From JAPEKQ01 sp964516845 (GTDB lineage Bacteria; Joyebacterota; Joyebacteria; Joyebacterales; Joyebacteraceae): a stretch of 15,389 nt of DNA. The notes under the pieces were generated by a model. The model was given only the letters and a program-made list of their open reading frames with translations. It did no database searches and was not told the origin of the DNA. The translations under genes were made by a program, and so were the position numbers. The stretch is taken from NCBI GenBank assembly GCA_964516845.1, contig CAZEXP010000049.1, positions 1-15,389 of the forward strand. The letters are read 5' to 3'. Shown in pieces: positions 3,996 through 13,148 of the stretch; position 1 is the first letter of the stretch; every line of letters starts with the position of its first letter.

Positions 3996-6900
3996 GTGAG
4001 TGGACCCCGTATGATCGAGAGAAAGACCTTCTCCAAGTTCCCGGTCGAGCGTGAGCTTCCCATGCCCAACCTCCTCGACGTCCAGCTGGAGTCTTTCCGC
4101 TCCTGTCTGGGCAGCGGGAGCTCAGACGGCACGCAGACGTCCGGACTGGATGAGGTCTTCAGCAAGTTCTTCCCCGTGGAAGGACACCAGGGGGCCTACA
4201 CCCTCGAGTACAGGGGCTTCCGCATGGGATCGCCCAAGCACTCGATTCAGGAGTGCCGCGAACGCAATCTGACGTTCGAGGCACCTCTGAAGGCGACGCT
4301 GCGGCTTGTGCGCTGGGAGCTCCGTGAGGGCGGCGAGAGAAAGCTTATTGAGGCGGAGGAAGGCGAGATATACCTCGGCGACATCCCGCTCATTACAGAG
4401 CGCGGTACGTTCGTCATCAACGGCGCGGAGCGTGTCATCGTCAGTCAGCTGCACCGCTCGCCCGGTGTCTTCTTCCAGGACAAGCAGCACCCGAACGGAA
4501 CGACACTCTACTTCGCGAAGATCATCCCGTACCGCGGCACCTGGGTCGAAGTCCGGATGGGCATCAAGGACGAGATGTTCATCAGGACCGACCGGCGCCA
4601 TCAGTTCCGGATGACGACCTTCCTGAGGGCCCTCGGTTACTCGAAGGACGAGGACATCCGCGCGCTGTTCTACACGACCGAGGAAGTTGAGATCCCTGCC
4701 GGCCGTGCCACTCGCGCGACGGAACCGTGCGGCAGGCTGCTTGCGAAGAGCATCATTGATGAGGAGACCGGCGAGGTCATCGCCATGCGCGGTGAGGAGC
4801 TGGCTCCGAAGCATATCAAGCAGATCCAGGACGCGGGCGTAGCTAAGGTCCCGGTTCTGATCGTCGAGAAGGCGCGCGTACTCGCCCGGAAGGACGAGGA
4901 CCGCGACGCCGAACTCGCCGGGCGCATCGTTGCCCGGACGTACAAGGACAGCAAGACTCGCGAGACGATCGTCACGTATGACGAGAAGCTCTCGATGACG
5001 GTGATCGATCTTCTGAGGAAGGCCGGCATCCGCGAGATCGAACTCGTGCAGATTAACCCGACGGATCTTCGGATCATCGAGTCGACCTTCTCGCGCGACA
5101 AGACGCACTCGATGGAAGAGGCTCTCCAGGAGATCTACAAGACGATGAAGGGCGGCAACCTTCCGAGCATCGAGGCCGGGCGCGAACTCGTGGATCGGAT
5201 GTTCTTCGACCCGAACCGCTACGACCTCAAGGGAGTCGGCCGCTACAAGATCAATCGACAGCTCGGCATACCCGACGAGGTCGTGCCGCTGGATACGACC
5301 TGTCTGACGCATCTCGACTTCATCGCGACGATTCGTGCGGTGCTCGAGGTCGTCAAGGGCCAGCGCGATGTCGACGACATCGATCATCTCGGCAACCGCC
5401 GCGTGCGGTCCGTCGGTGAGCTTCTCGAGAACCAGCTGTCGGCAGGGTTGTCGCGGATGGTGCGCGTGATCAAGGACCGGATGTCGACCGGCGACGGCGA
5501 CGAATTCGATCTGGCGTCGCTCGTCAACTCGCGTCCGATTTCGGCGGTGGTTCGCGCATTCTTCGGCTCGAACCAGCTCTCGCAGTTCATGGAGCAGACG
5601 AACCCGCTGGCGGAGCTGACGCACAAGCGTCGCCTCTCCGCGCTCGGGCCGGGTGGCCTGACGCGCGAGCGCGCGGGCTTCGAGGTTCGCGACGTGCACT
5701 ACAGTCACTACGGCCGGATGTGCCCGATCGAGACGCCGGAAGGTCCGAACATCGGCCTGATCAGCTCGCTGTCGACCTACGGGCGGATCAACGAGTTCGG
5801 TTTCATCGAGACGCCGTACTACAGCGTCGAGAAGGGCGTCGTCACCGCCAAGATCCGCTATCTGACCGCCTCGGAGGAGGACAACTACATCATCTCCCAG
5901 GCCGGCGAGCGGGTCGACAAGGGCGGCAAGCTCATTGAGAAGTCGCTGCTGGCGCGTCACATGGACGACTTCCCGCAGGTGCTTCGCGAGGAGATCCAGT
6001 TCATGGATGTCTCGCCGAAGCAGCTCGTGTCGGCCGCGGCGGCGCTCATCCCGTTCCTCGAGCACGACGATGCGAACCGCGCGCTGATGGGTTCGAACAT
6101 GCAGCGCCAGGCCGTGCCGCTTCTGAAGACCGAGGCGCCGTACGTCGGCACCGGCATCGAGCACCGCGTGGCGGTTGATTCCGGCGCGGTGATCACGGCG
6201 AAGCACAGCGGCGTCGTTGAGAGCGTATCGGCGGACTTCATTTCGATCCGCCACACGGACACGCTGGACGGCTCCGAGGCCGTGGATGAGCACGAGCTGA
6301 GGAAGTTCCAGCGCACGAACCAGAACACGTGCATCAATCAGCGGCCGATCGTGCATGCGGGGCTCCATGTTGAGAAGGGCGACGTCATTGCCGACGGGCC
6401 GTCGACGAAGGACGGCGAGCTGGCGCTGGGCGCCAATCTCCTCGTCGCGTTCATGCCGTGGGAGGGATACAACTTCGAGGACGCCATCCTTGTCTCCGAG
6501 ATGCTTCTGAAGGGCGACAGGCTGACGTCGATCCATATCGAGGAGTTCGAGTCGCAGGTCCGCGAGACGAAGCGGGGCATGGAGGAGTTCACTCCTGAGA
6601 TCCCGAACGTCAGCGAGGAGCGGCTGAAGAATCTCGACGAGAACGGCCTGGTGCGCGCAGGGGCGCGGGTCACGGCGGGCGACATCCTCATCGGTAAGGT
6701 CACGCCGAAGGGCGAGACGGAGCTCACGCCTGAGGAGAACCTGCTCCGCGCCATCTTCGGCGACCGGGCGGGTGACGTTCGCGACACGTCGCTCAAGGCG
6801 CCTCCGGGCATGAACGGCATCGTGATCGACACGAGGCTGTTCTCCCGTCGCGCCCGTGACGAGCGCAGCAAGAAGGTCGTGCAGAAGGAGATCGATCGCA

Positions 6901-7964
6901 TCAAGAGCGACTCCCGCACGAATCTCAAGCGCCTCATTCGCGACCGCGACCGCCGCATCTTCCGTCTCATCGAGGGACTCAAGACGAAGTCGCTCCGTGA
7001 CTCGAGGACGAACGAACTCGTTATCAGAGCCGGTCGGGCGGTCAACGAAGAGGTGATGGAGCTTCTGAAGTTCGAGAAGCTCGACTGGGCCGACGGTGTT
7101 GTGCAGGACGACAAGATCAACGAGAAGGTTCGGGCGCTCCACGCCGAGTACCAGGTGAAGATCGATGATGTCGAGCCCGAGCGCGACCGTCAGATGGACA
7201 AGGTCAAGCTTGGTGAGGACCTGCCGCGCGGCGTCGTGAAGCTCGCGAAGGTCTACGTCGCGGTGAAGCGCAAGCTCTCCGTAGGCGACAAGATCGCAGG
7301 ACGCCACGGCAACAAGGGTGTCATCGCGAAGATCATGGCGGAAGAGGACATGCCGCATCTTCCGGATGGGACCCCGGTCGACATCGTGCTGAACCCGCTC
7401 GGTGTGCCGTCCCGAATGAACCTCGGGCAGATCCTCGAGACCCACCTCGGGTGGGCCGCGGAGAAGCTCGGGTACCACGCGGCGACGCCGGTGTTCAACG
7501 GCGCCACGGTGGAGGCCATCAAGGAGGAGCTCGAGAAGGCGGGACTGCCGCTTTCCGGGAAGACCGTCCTCTACGACGGCAGGACGGGTGAGCGTTTCGA
7601 GTCCGAGGTGACGGTGGGCATGATCTACACGCTGAAGCTGCTCCACCTCGTGGACGACAAGATTCACGCGCGCTCCATCGGCCCCTATTCGCTCGTGACG
7701 CAGCAGCCCCTGGGCGGCAAGGCCCAGTTCGGCGGCCAGCGTTTCGGTGAGATGGAGGTCTGGGCCCTCGAGGCCTACGGAGCGTCGCATACACTTCAGG
7801 AGCTTCTGACGGTCAAGTCCGACGACGTGGTTGGACGCTCGAAGACGTACGAGGCGATCGTGAAGGGGCAGGATCCGCCGAAGCCTGGCACGCCTGCTTC
7901 ATTCGACGTTCTTCTCCGGGAGCTGCAGAGTCTCGGTCTGGACGTCACGCTGGTGAGAGAGTAG
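3996..7964 (+). CDS. rpoB: DNA-directed RNA polymerase beta subunit
   Basis: The protein is 1322 residues from GTG 3996, compared with 1342 in E. coli. The start was chosen because GGAGGGTGAT (3980-3989) is ideally placed for it. ATG 4011 (MIERKTFSKFPVE) is the alternative, five codons later. The N-terminal lobe (NLLDVQLESF, PLITERGTFVINGAERVIVS) is followed by the rifampicin pocket (NQLSQFMEQTNPLAEL, HKRRLSALGPGG) and the fork (CPIETPEGPNIGLI). The catalytic EGYNFEDAIL has E828 and D829. A long charged insertion (around bases 6840-7200) typical of Gracilicutes comes next, then GDKIAGRHGNKG with K1099 and K1107 at the active site. The C-terminal clamp has GGKAQFGGQRFGEMEVWALE. Residue 533 is Glu where E. 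coli has Asp516. rpoC follows after 23 bases. The stop is TAG. Confidence 0.98.
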   Translation: MSGPRMIERKTFSKFPVERELPMPNLLDVQLESFRSCLGSGSSDGTQTSGLDEVFSKFFPVEGHQGAYTLEYRGFRMGSPKHSIQECRERNLTFEAPLKATLRLVRWELREGGERKLIEAEEGEIYLGDIPLITERGTFVINGAERVIVSQLHRSPGVFFQDKQHPNGTTLYFAKIIPYRGTWVEVRMGIKDEMFIRTDRRHQFRMTTFLRALGYSKDEDIRALFYTTEEVEIPAGRATRATEPCGRLLAKSIIDEETGEVIAMRGEELAPKHIKQIQDAGVAKVPVLIVEKARVLARKDEDRDAELAGRIVARTYKDSKTRETIVTYDEKLSMTVIDLLRKAGIREIELVQINPTDLRIIESTFSRDKTHSMEEALQEIYKTMKGGNLPSIEAGRELVDRMFFDPNRYDLKGVGRYKINRQLGIPDEVVPLDTTCLTHLDFIATIRAVLEVVKGQRDVDDIDHLGNRRVRSVGELLENQLSAGLSRMVRVIKDRMSTGDGDEFDLASLVNSRPISAVVRAFFGSNQLSQFMEQTNPLAELTHKRRLSALGPGGLTRERAGFEVRDVHYSHYGRMCPIETPEGPNIGLISSLSTYGRINEFGFIETPYYSVEKGVVTAKIRYLTASEEDNYIISQAGERVDKGGKLIEKSLLARHMDDFPQVLREEIQFMDVSPKQLVSAAAALIPFLEHDDANRALMGSNMQRQAVPLLKTEAPYVGTGIEHRVAVDSGAVITAKHSGVVESVSADFISIRHTDTLDGSEAVDEHELRKFQRTNQNTCINQRPIVHAGLHVEKGDVIADGPSTKDGELALGANLLVAFMPWEGYNFEDAILVSEMLLKGDRLTSIHIEEFESQVRETKRGMEEFTPEIPNVSEERLKNLDENGLVRAGARVTAGDILIGKVTPKGETELTPEENLLRAIFGDRAGDVRDTSLKAPPGMNGIVIDTRLFSRRARDERSKKVVQKEIDRIKSDSRTNLKRLIRDRDRRIFRLIEGLKTKSLRDSRTNELVIRAGRAVNEEVMELLKFEKLDWADGVVQDDKINEKVRALHAEYQVKIDDVEPERDRQMDKVKLGEDLPRGVVKLAKVYVAVKRKLSVGDKIAGRHGNKGVIAKIMAEEDMPHLPDGTPVDIVLNPLGVPSRMNLGQILETHLGWAAEKLGYHAATPVFNGATVEAIKEELEKAGLPLSGKTVLYDGRTGERFESEVTVGMIYTLKLLHLVDDKIHARSIGPYSLVTQQPLGGKAQFGGQRFGEMEVWALEAYGASHTLQELLTVKSDDVVGRSKTYEAIVKGQDPPKPGTPASFDVLLRELQSLGLDVTLVRE

Positions 7965-7987
7965 GCCCCGGGCGAGGAGGGAGTTCC

Positions 7988-10900
7988 GTGTATTTCGGCA
8001 TCTTTGAAGACAACAAAGAGCCACAGGACTTCAAGGCGATCCAGATCCGTCTGGCGTCGCCCGAAGCGATCCGGAGCTGGTCTCACGGCGAGGTGACGTT
8101 GCCTGAGACGATCAACTACCGGTCGTTCAAGCCGGAGAAGGGCGGGCTCTTCTGCGAGCGCATCTTCGGTCCCGTCAAGGACTGGGAGTGTAATTGTGGC
8201 AAGTACCGCCGGATTCGCTACCGCGGCATGATCTGCGAGAACTGCGGAGTGGAAGTGACGCAGTCGAAGGTCCGCCGCGAGCGGCTCGGTCACATCGAGC
8301 TCTCCGTTCCGGTCGCACACGTCTGGTTCTTCCGGGGCAACCCGAACATCATCGGGCGTCTCCTCGATATGAAGCGTCGTGACCTCGAGCGCGTGCTCTA
8401 CTACGAGTCGTACGTCGTGCTGGACCCGGGGACGACCGACCTGGATGTCGGCGAGCTCCTGTCCGGCGAGAGCTACGCCGAGTATGCGGCGAACACCGAG
8501 TCGGGGCTTCGCGCCGAGATGGGCGCGGGCGCCATCCACGAGCTTCTGGAAGCCGTCGACGTCGAGAACGGCTACAAGGAGCTCAGGGCGCTGGCACGCG
8601 ACACCGAGGCGACGAAGCAGTCGCGCAAGAAGGCGCTCAAGCGCCTGCAGGTGTTTGACGCGTTTCTCGGTTCGGGCAACGAGCCCGCGTGGACGGTCAT
8701 GGAGACGGTCCCCGTGCTGCCGCCCGATCTGCGGCCGCTCGTGCCGCTCGAAGGCGGAAGGTTCGCAACGTCGGATCTCAATGACCTGTACCGTCGCGTC
8801 ATCTACAGGAACAACCGACTCAAGAGCCTGCTGAAGATCAAGGCTCCGGAGATCATCCTGCGCAATGAGAAGCGCATGCTCCAGCAGGCCGTCGATGCGC
8901 TCTTTGACAATGGCAGAGGTTCCCGCGCGGTCCGCGGTCGCGGACGTCGGGTCCTGAAGTCGCTCTCGCATCTCCTCAAGGGGAAGAAGGGCCGCTTCCG
9001 CCAGAATCTGCTGGGCAAGCGCGTCGATTACTCCGGTCGTTCGGTCATCGTCGTCGGTCCCGAGCTCAAGCTGCACCAGTGCGGGATTCCGAAGACGATG
9101 GCGCTCGAGCTCTTCAGTCCGTTCATCGTTCGGAGACTGCAGGAGCTCGGTCATGCGCAGACCGTGAAGGCAGCCAAGAACCTGATCGAGCGGAAGAGCC
9201 CGGAGGTCTGGGACGCCCTCGAGGACGTCATCACCGACCATCCGGTGTTCCTCAACCGTGCTCCCACGCTGCACAGGCTCGGCATTCAGGCGTTCGAGCC
9301 GATCCTCGTCGAGGGCAAGGCTATCCGCATCCATCCGCTCGTCTGCGCCGCGTTCAACGCGGATTTCGACGGCGACCAGATGGCCGTGCACGTGCCGCTC
9401 TCGTTCGAGGCACAGGTGGAGAACCGCGTGCTGATGCTCGCATCAAACAATATTCTGCTCCCGGCCGACGGAAAGCCCGTCGCGACCCCGTCGCAGGACA
9501 TCGTTCTCGGGTGCTACTACCTGACGAAGGCCGTCCGCGAACCGGCGGATGAGGCGAAGATGCGTTCGTTCGCGGACCCCGACGAGATGCAGTTCGCGCT
9601 CGACGAGGGCATGGTGAACCTGCACGAGTGGGTCAGGGTCCGGGTCGACGGACGCACGAGGGTCACGACGCCCGGGCGGGTTCTGTTCAACAACATCTTC
9701 CCGGACGGACTGACGTTCGTGAACACCGCGATGTCGAAGGGCAGCTTGAGGGAGCTGGTTGGCAAGTGCCATCGTATCTACGGGCAGGCCGTGACCGCGG
9801 AGCTCCTCGACAAGCTCAAGAGCATGGGCTTCCACTACGCCACGCTGGGCGGCATCACGATCGGCGTCGACGATGTCATCGTGCCGGACAGCAAGGTGGA
9901 GATCCTGACGGCGGCGCAGAAAGAGGTCGACAAGATCCTCAAGTACTACCGCGACGGCGTCATCACGGACACGGAGCGCTACAACCGCGTTGTCGATACG
10001 TGGACGCACGCGGCGAGCGACGTGGCCGATGCGATGGGCGTCAGCCTGGAAGACGCCAGCGGCGGGTTCAACCCGATCCACATGATGGCCGATTCCGGCG
10101 CCCGAGGTTCGAAGGACCAGATCCGACAGCTCGCGGGGATGCGAGGGCTCATGGCCAAGCCCGCGAAGAAGCTGACCGGTCAGATGGGCGAGATCATCGA
10201 GTCACCGATCAAGTCGAACTTCCGTGAGGGACTGACGGCGCTCGAGTACTTCATCTCGACGCACGGCGCGCGGAAGGGTCTTGCCGACACGGCCCTGAAG
10301 ACGGCCGACGCCGGCTACCTCACGAGGCGGCTGGTCGACGTCGCGCAGGAAGTCATCATCAGCGAGATCGACTGTGGCACGAGCCGCGGAACGCTGACGA
10401 AGGCGCTGGTCGAGGCCGGCAAGGTCGTCGAGCCGCTGCACGAGCGTCTGCTCGGCAGGACGGCGATCGAGTATGTGAAGGATCCGACGACCGGCGAGAC
10501 CATCGTCCAGCGGAACGAACTCATCGACGAGGAGGCGACGGAGCGCATCCGCAACGCCAACGTCGAGGAGGTCGTCATCCGGTCGGTGCTCACGTGCGAG
10601 TCGGGACACGGTGTCTGCGCGATGTGCTACGGGCGGAACCTCGCGACCGGGCGGCTCGTCGAGATCGGCGAGGTCGTAGGGATCGTGGCGGCGCAGTCGA
10701 TCGGCGAGCCGGGTACGCAGCTGACGCTGCGGACGTTCCACATCGGCGGCACATCGGCTCGTATCGCTGAGGTTTCGCGGCGCGAGGCGGCTGCCGCGGG
10801 CACGATCCGGTTCGAGTTCAAGGAGGCGAGCAACATCCGTCGGGACGGCAGCGGCAACCAGATCATCATCGGCCGCAACGCCCGCGTCGTCAAGGCAGGC

Positions 10901-12127
10901 GACGATGGGCGCGAGCGCGCGTACAACGTACCGTACGGCGCGGTGCTGCACGTCAAGGAAGGCGAGCACATCGAGGAAGGTGATCTGATCTTCGAGTGGG
11001 ATCCGTACAACGATCCGATCATCGCCAGGACCGGTGGCGTCGTGAATTTCGAGGAGGTTGTCTCAGGTCGCACGATGGAGCGTGTTGCGGATGAGGCCAC
11101 GGGCCACCGCGAGCGCGTCATCGTCGAGGATGATCAGAAGGAGCTTCATCCATCGATCATCGTTGAGTCGAAGAGCGGAAAGTCACGCGACCGCTACATC
11201 CTTCCGACGGGAGCGCGCGTGCTCGTTTCGGACGGGGACGAGATCGCGCCTGGTACGATCCTGGGCAAGGTGCTCCGCGAGTTCGGCAAGACGAGGGATA
11301 TCACCGGTGGTCTGCCGAGGGTCGAGGAGCTCTTCGAGGCGCGTCCTCCGAAGAGCCCGGCGACGATTAGTGAGATCGACGGTGCGGTGCGGTTCGGCGA
11401 GGTCAAGAAGGGGCTCAGAGAGATCTTCGTCGTCGGCGAGGGCATGGAAAAGGTCTACAAGCTCCCGCACGGCACGCACCTGAGGGTTCATGACGGTGAG
11501 GCCGTAGCGGCGGGCGACAGGCTCTCCGAGGGTCCGATCAACCCGCACGACATCCTCGCGATCAAGGGCGAGAAGGCCGTGCAGGAGTATCTGCTCAATG
11601 AGATCCAGGAGGTCTACCGACTGCAGGGCGTGAAGATCAACGACAAGCACATCGAGATGATCGTGCGCCAGATGCTGCAGCGCGTGAAGGTTCTCGATCC
11701 GGGCGATTCGAAGTTCCTCGAGGGTGACACCGTATCGCGTGTCGAGTTCGAGGCGGAGAACCGTCGGATCGGGGAGGCGAACAGAGGTGTGAAGAGCAAG
11801 GATAAGAAGCTCCAGCCGGCGAATCATGAAGCGCTGCTCCTTGGTATCACCAAGGCGGCGCTGACAACGGACAGCTTCATCTCCGCGGCATCGTTCCAGG
11901 AGACGACGCGCGTCCTGATGATGGCGGCGACGAGGGGCGACACCGACACGCTGAGGGGACTCAAGGAGAACGTGATCATCGGTCGCAAGATCCCGGCCGG
12001 CACCGGTCTGGACGAGTACGATGCGCTGGAGGTCACGAAGCCCGAGCAGCCCGCATCAAGGGTGATCGAGCGCCCGGACGAGGCCCCGGACGGCGAGGTT
12101 GGAACGCTGAGATCGGCGTCATCGTAG
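7988..12127 (+). CDS. rpoC: DNA-directed RNA polymerase beta' subunit
   Basis: The protein is 1379 residues (1407 in E. coli), from GTG 7988 with AGGAGG (7975-7980) 7 bases upstream. The N-terminal zinc ribbon has C68, C70, C83 and C86. The catalytic NADFDGDQ holds the Mg-binding D459, D461 and D463. The bridge-helix region is MMADSGARGSKDQIRQLAGM. The second zinc site has C796, C870, C877 and C880. The trigger loop starts QLTLRTFHIGG (H918, with Leu914 where E. coli has Met932). It is interrupted by an insertion of roughly 165 residues ending near DITGGLPRVEELFEARPP (about residue 1104), a feature of Gracilicutes polymerases. It assembles with beta, alpha and omega into core polymerase. The last 20 or so residues are polar and poorly conserved. 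The stop is TAG. Confidence 0.98.
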   Translation: MYFGIFEDNKEPQDFKAIQIRLASPEAIRSWSHGEVTLPETINYRSFKPEKGGLFCERIFGPVKDWECNCGKYRRIRYRGMICENCGVEVTQSKVRRERLGHIELSVPVAHVWFFRGNPNIIGRLLDMKRRDLERVLYYESYVVLDPGTTDLDVGELLSGESYAEYAANTESGLRAEMGAGAIHELLEAVDVENGYKELRALARDTEATKQSRKKALKRLQVFDAFLGSGNEPAWTVMETVPVLPPDLRPLVPLEGGRFATSDLNDLYRRVIYRNNRLKSLLKIKAPEIILRNEKRMLQQAVDALFDNGRGSRAVRGRGRRVLKSLSHLLKGKKGRFRQNLLGKRVDYSGRSVIVVGPELKLHQCGIPKTMALELFSPFIVRRLQELGHAQTVKAAKNLIERKSPEVWDALEDVITDHPVFLNRAPTLHRLGIQAFEPILVEGKAIRIHPLVCAAFNADFDGDQMAVHVPLSFEAQVENRVLMLASNNILLPADGKPVATPSQDIVLGCYYLTKAVREPADEAKMRSFADPDEMQFALDEGMVNLHEWVRVRVDGRTRVTTPGRVLFNNIFPDGLTFVNTAMSKGSLRELVGKCHRIYGQAVTAELLDKLKSMGFHYATLGGITIGVDDVIVPDSKVEILTAAQKEVDKILKYYRDGVITDTERYNRVVDTWTHAASDVADAMGVSLEDASGGFNPIHMMADSGARGSKDQIRQLAGMRGLMAKPAKKLTGQMGEIIESPIKSNFREGLTALEYFISTHGARKGLADTALKTADAGYLTRRLVDVAQEVIISEIDCGTSRGTLTKALVEAGKVVEPLHERLLGRTAIEYVKDPTTGETIVQRNELIDEEATERIRNANVEEVVIRSVLTCESGHGVCAMCYGRNLATGRLVEIGEVVGIVAAQSIGEPGTQLTLRTFHIGGTSARIAEVSRREAAAAGTIRFEFKEASNIRRDGSGNQIIIGRNARVVKAGDDGRERAYNVPYGAVLHVKEGEHIEEGDLIFEWDPYNDPIIARTGGVVNFEEVVSGRTMERVADEATGHRERVIVEDDQKELHPSIIVESKSGKSRDRYILPTGARVLVSDGDEIAPGTILGKVLREFGKTRDITGGLPRVEELFEARPPKSPATISEIDGAVRFGEVKKGLREIFVVGEGMEKVYKLPHGTHLRVHDGEAVAAGDRLSEGPINPHDILAIKGEKAVQEYLLNEIQEVYRLQGVKINDKHIEMIVRQMLQRVKVLDPGDSKFLEGDTVSRVEFEAENRRIGEANRGVKSKDKKLQPANHEALLLGITKAALTTDSFISAASFQETTRVLMMAATRGDTDTLRGLKENVIIGRKIPAGTGLDEYDALEVTKPEQPASRVIERPDEAPDGEVGTLRSASS

Positions 12128-12208
12128 CCTGAAGGAGCGATTGAAGCGCCGGCGTGAGCATGGCGCCGGGAACGGAAGCATCAAGTCGAGAGACGAGTGG
12201 AGGAAGCA
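12128..12208 (+). promoter_or_regulatory. rpoC-rpsL junction spacer with hairpin
   Basis: This 81-base gap joins the rif cluster to the str cluster. CCGGCG (12149-12154) pairs with CGCCGG (12164-12169) around a nine-base loop. There is no U-tract and I see no convincing terminator or promoter, so rpsL may be transcribed together with rpoBC. GGAGG at 12199-12203 is the rpsL ribosome binding site. Confidence 0.35.
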
Positions 12209-12580
12209 GTGCCAACGACCAATCAGCTGATCAGGAAGGGCCGCAAGGCCCGCGTCAAGAAGAAGCCGGCGAGAGCCCTCCAGGGGCATCCCCAGCGGCG
12301 CGGGATCTGCACGAGGGTCTACACGACCACACCCAAGAAGCCGAACTCCGCGCTCCGCAAGGTTGCGAGAGTCAGGCTGATGAAGGGTGACTCGGTCACG
12401 GCGTACATCCCGGGCGAGGGGCACAACCTGCAGGAGCACTCGGTCGTCCTCATCAGAGGCGGCAGGGTCAAGGACCTTCCGGGTGTGCGGTATCACGTCA
12501 TCCGTGGCCCGCTCGATGCCGCGGGTGTTGAGGGACGGCGCGTGTCCAGGTCGAAGTACGGCGCGAAGCGTCCGAAGTAG
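12209..12580 (+). CDS. rpsL: 30S ribosomal protein S12 (uS12)
   Basis: The 123-residue protein starts at GTG 12209 (MPTTNQLIRKGRK, the universal S12 N-terminus), with GGAGG 5 bases upstream. An open frame from 12197 would add four residues that overlap that ribosome binding site, so it was not used. The decoding-centre loops are intact: TTTPKKPNSALRKV with K43 and K44, and GGRVKDLPGVRYHVIRG with K88, D89 and P91. These are the residues where streptomycin-resistance changes usually occur, and they look wild-type here. S12 monitors codon-anticodon pairing in the A site. It is the first gene of the rpsL-rpsG-fusA-tuf set. The stop is TAG. Confidence 0.98.
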   Translation: MPTTNQLIRKGRKARVKKKPARALQGHPQRRGICTRVYTTTPKKPNSALRKVARVRLMKGDSVTAYIPGEGHNLQEHSVVLIRGGRVKDLPGVRYHVIRGPLDAAGVEGRRVSRSKYGAKRPK

Positions 12581-12604
12581 AGTTCGGGTTCCTGAGAGAC
12601 ACGA

Positions 12605-12629
12605 TCCCGCAGGCGATGGGCCGGCGGGG
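12605..12629 (+). promoter_or_regulatory. Hairpin in the rpsL-rpsG spacer, possible S7 target
   Basis: TCCCGC (12605-12610) pairs with GCGGGG (12624-12629). Inside it, GGC (12612-12614) pairs with GCC (12620-12622) around GATGG, leaving one A-G mismatch. In E. coli, S7 represses the str operon by binding a structure between rpsL and rpsG. The location fits, but I recognise no specific S7-binding consensus. The rpsG ribosome binding site GGAGG (12642-12646) lies downstream. Confidence 0.35.
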
Positions 12630-12655
12630 CAGAGACACGGTGGAGGTTAGACAGC

Positions 12656-13126
12656 ATGCCGAGAAGGCGCGAGGTTCCGAAGCGACTGAGGGAACCGGAT
12701 CCACGGCACGGAAGCGCTCTCGTAACGCGTTTCATCAATTGCCTGATGAAAGGCGGCAAGCGGAGCACGTCCGAGCGGATCATGTATCAGGCGATGGACA
12801 TCATCGCCGAGAGGACCAAGGAAGATCCGGTCCCGGTCTTCGAGAAGGCCGTCAACAACGTCAAGCCGATGCTTGAGGTCAAGTCGCGGCGAGTCGGCGG
12901 CAGCACGTATCAGGTGCCGATCGAGGTACGCCCCGAGCGGCGCACGGCTCTGGCGCTTCGGTGGATCATTGGATTCGCCAAGAATCGCTCCGAGCACACG
13001 ATGTCCGAGAAGCTGGCCGGTGAGCTCATCGCGGCGTACAAGAAGGAAGGCGCGTCGATCAAGAAGCGCGACGACACGCACCGGATGGCGGAAGCGAACA
13101 AGGCACTGGCGCACTACCGATTCTAG
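12656..13126 (+). CDS. rpsG: 30S ribosomal protein S7 (uS7)
   Basis: The 156-residue protein has the standard length. The N-terminus MPRRREVPKR is basic. LVTRFINCLMKGGKRSTSER and IYQA-type helices are followed by the signature PVFEKAVNNVKPMLEVKSRRVGG and YQVPIEVRPERRTALALRWI. S7 nucleates assembly of the small-subunit head and contacts the E-site tRNA and the mRNA exit. GGAGG (12642-12646) lies 9 bases before the ATG. The C-terminus ends ALAHYRF. The gene follows rpsL by 75 bases and fusA begins 22 bases after its TAG stop, so the three are almost certainly co-transcribed. Confidence 0.98.
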   Translation: MPRRREVPKRLREPDPRHGSALVTRFINCLMKGGKRSTSERIMYQAMDIIAERTKEDPVPVFEKAVNNVKPMLEVKSRRVGGSTYQVPIEVRPERRTALALRWIIGFAKNRSEHTMSEKLAGELIAAYKKEGASIKKRDDTHRMAEANKALAHYRF

Positions 13127-13148
13127 AAGCCAGGTGGGATTTCAGGGA

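Noticed and set aside
4122..7790. Open reading frame of more than 1200 codons on the - strand opposite rpoB, and a similar one of about 530 codons opposite the start of rpoC (7796-9391)
   Set aside because: It arises because the sense genes almost never use TTA, CTA or TCA codons, which removes antisense stops. The translations look like low-complexity Leu/Arg/Asp/Val-rich mirror sequence with no recognisable domain.
12873..13148. Upstream extension of fusA into rpsG
   Set aside because: The extension is an Arg/Ser-rich frame-shifted reading of rpsG. EF-G homology begins at ATG 13149.
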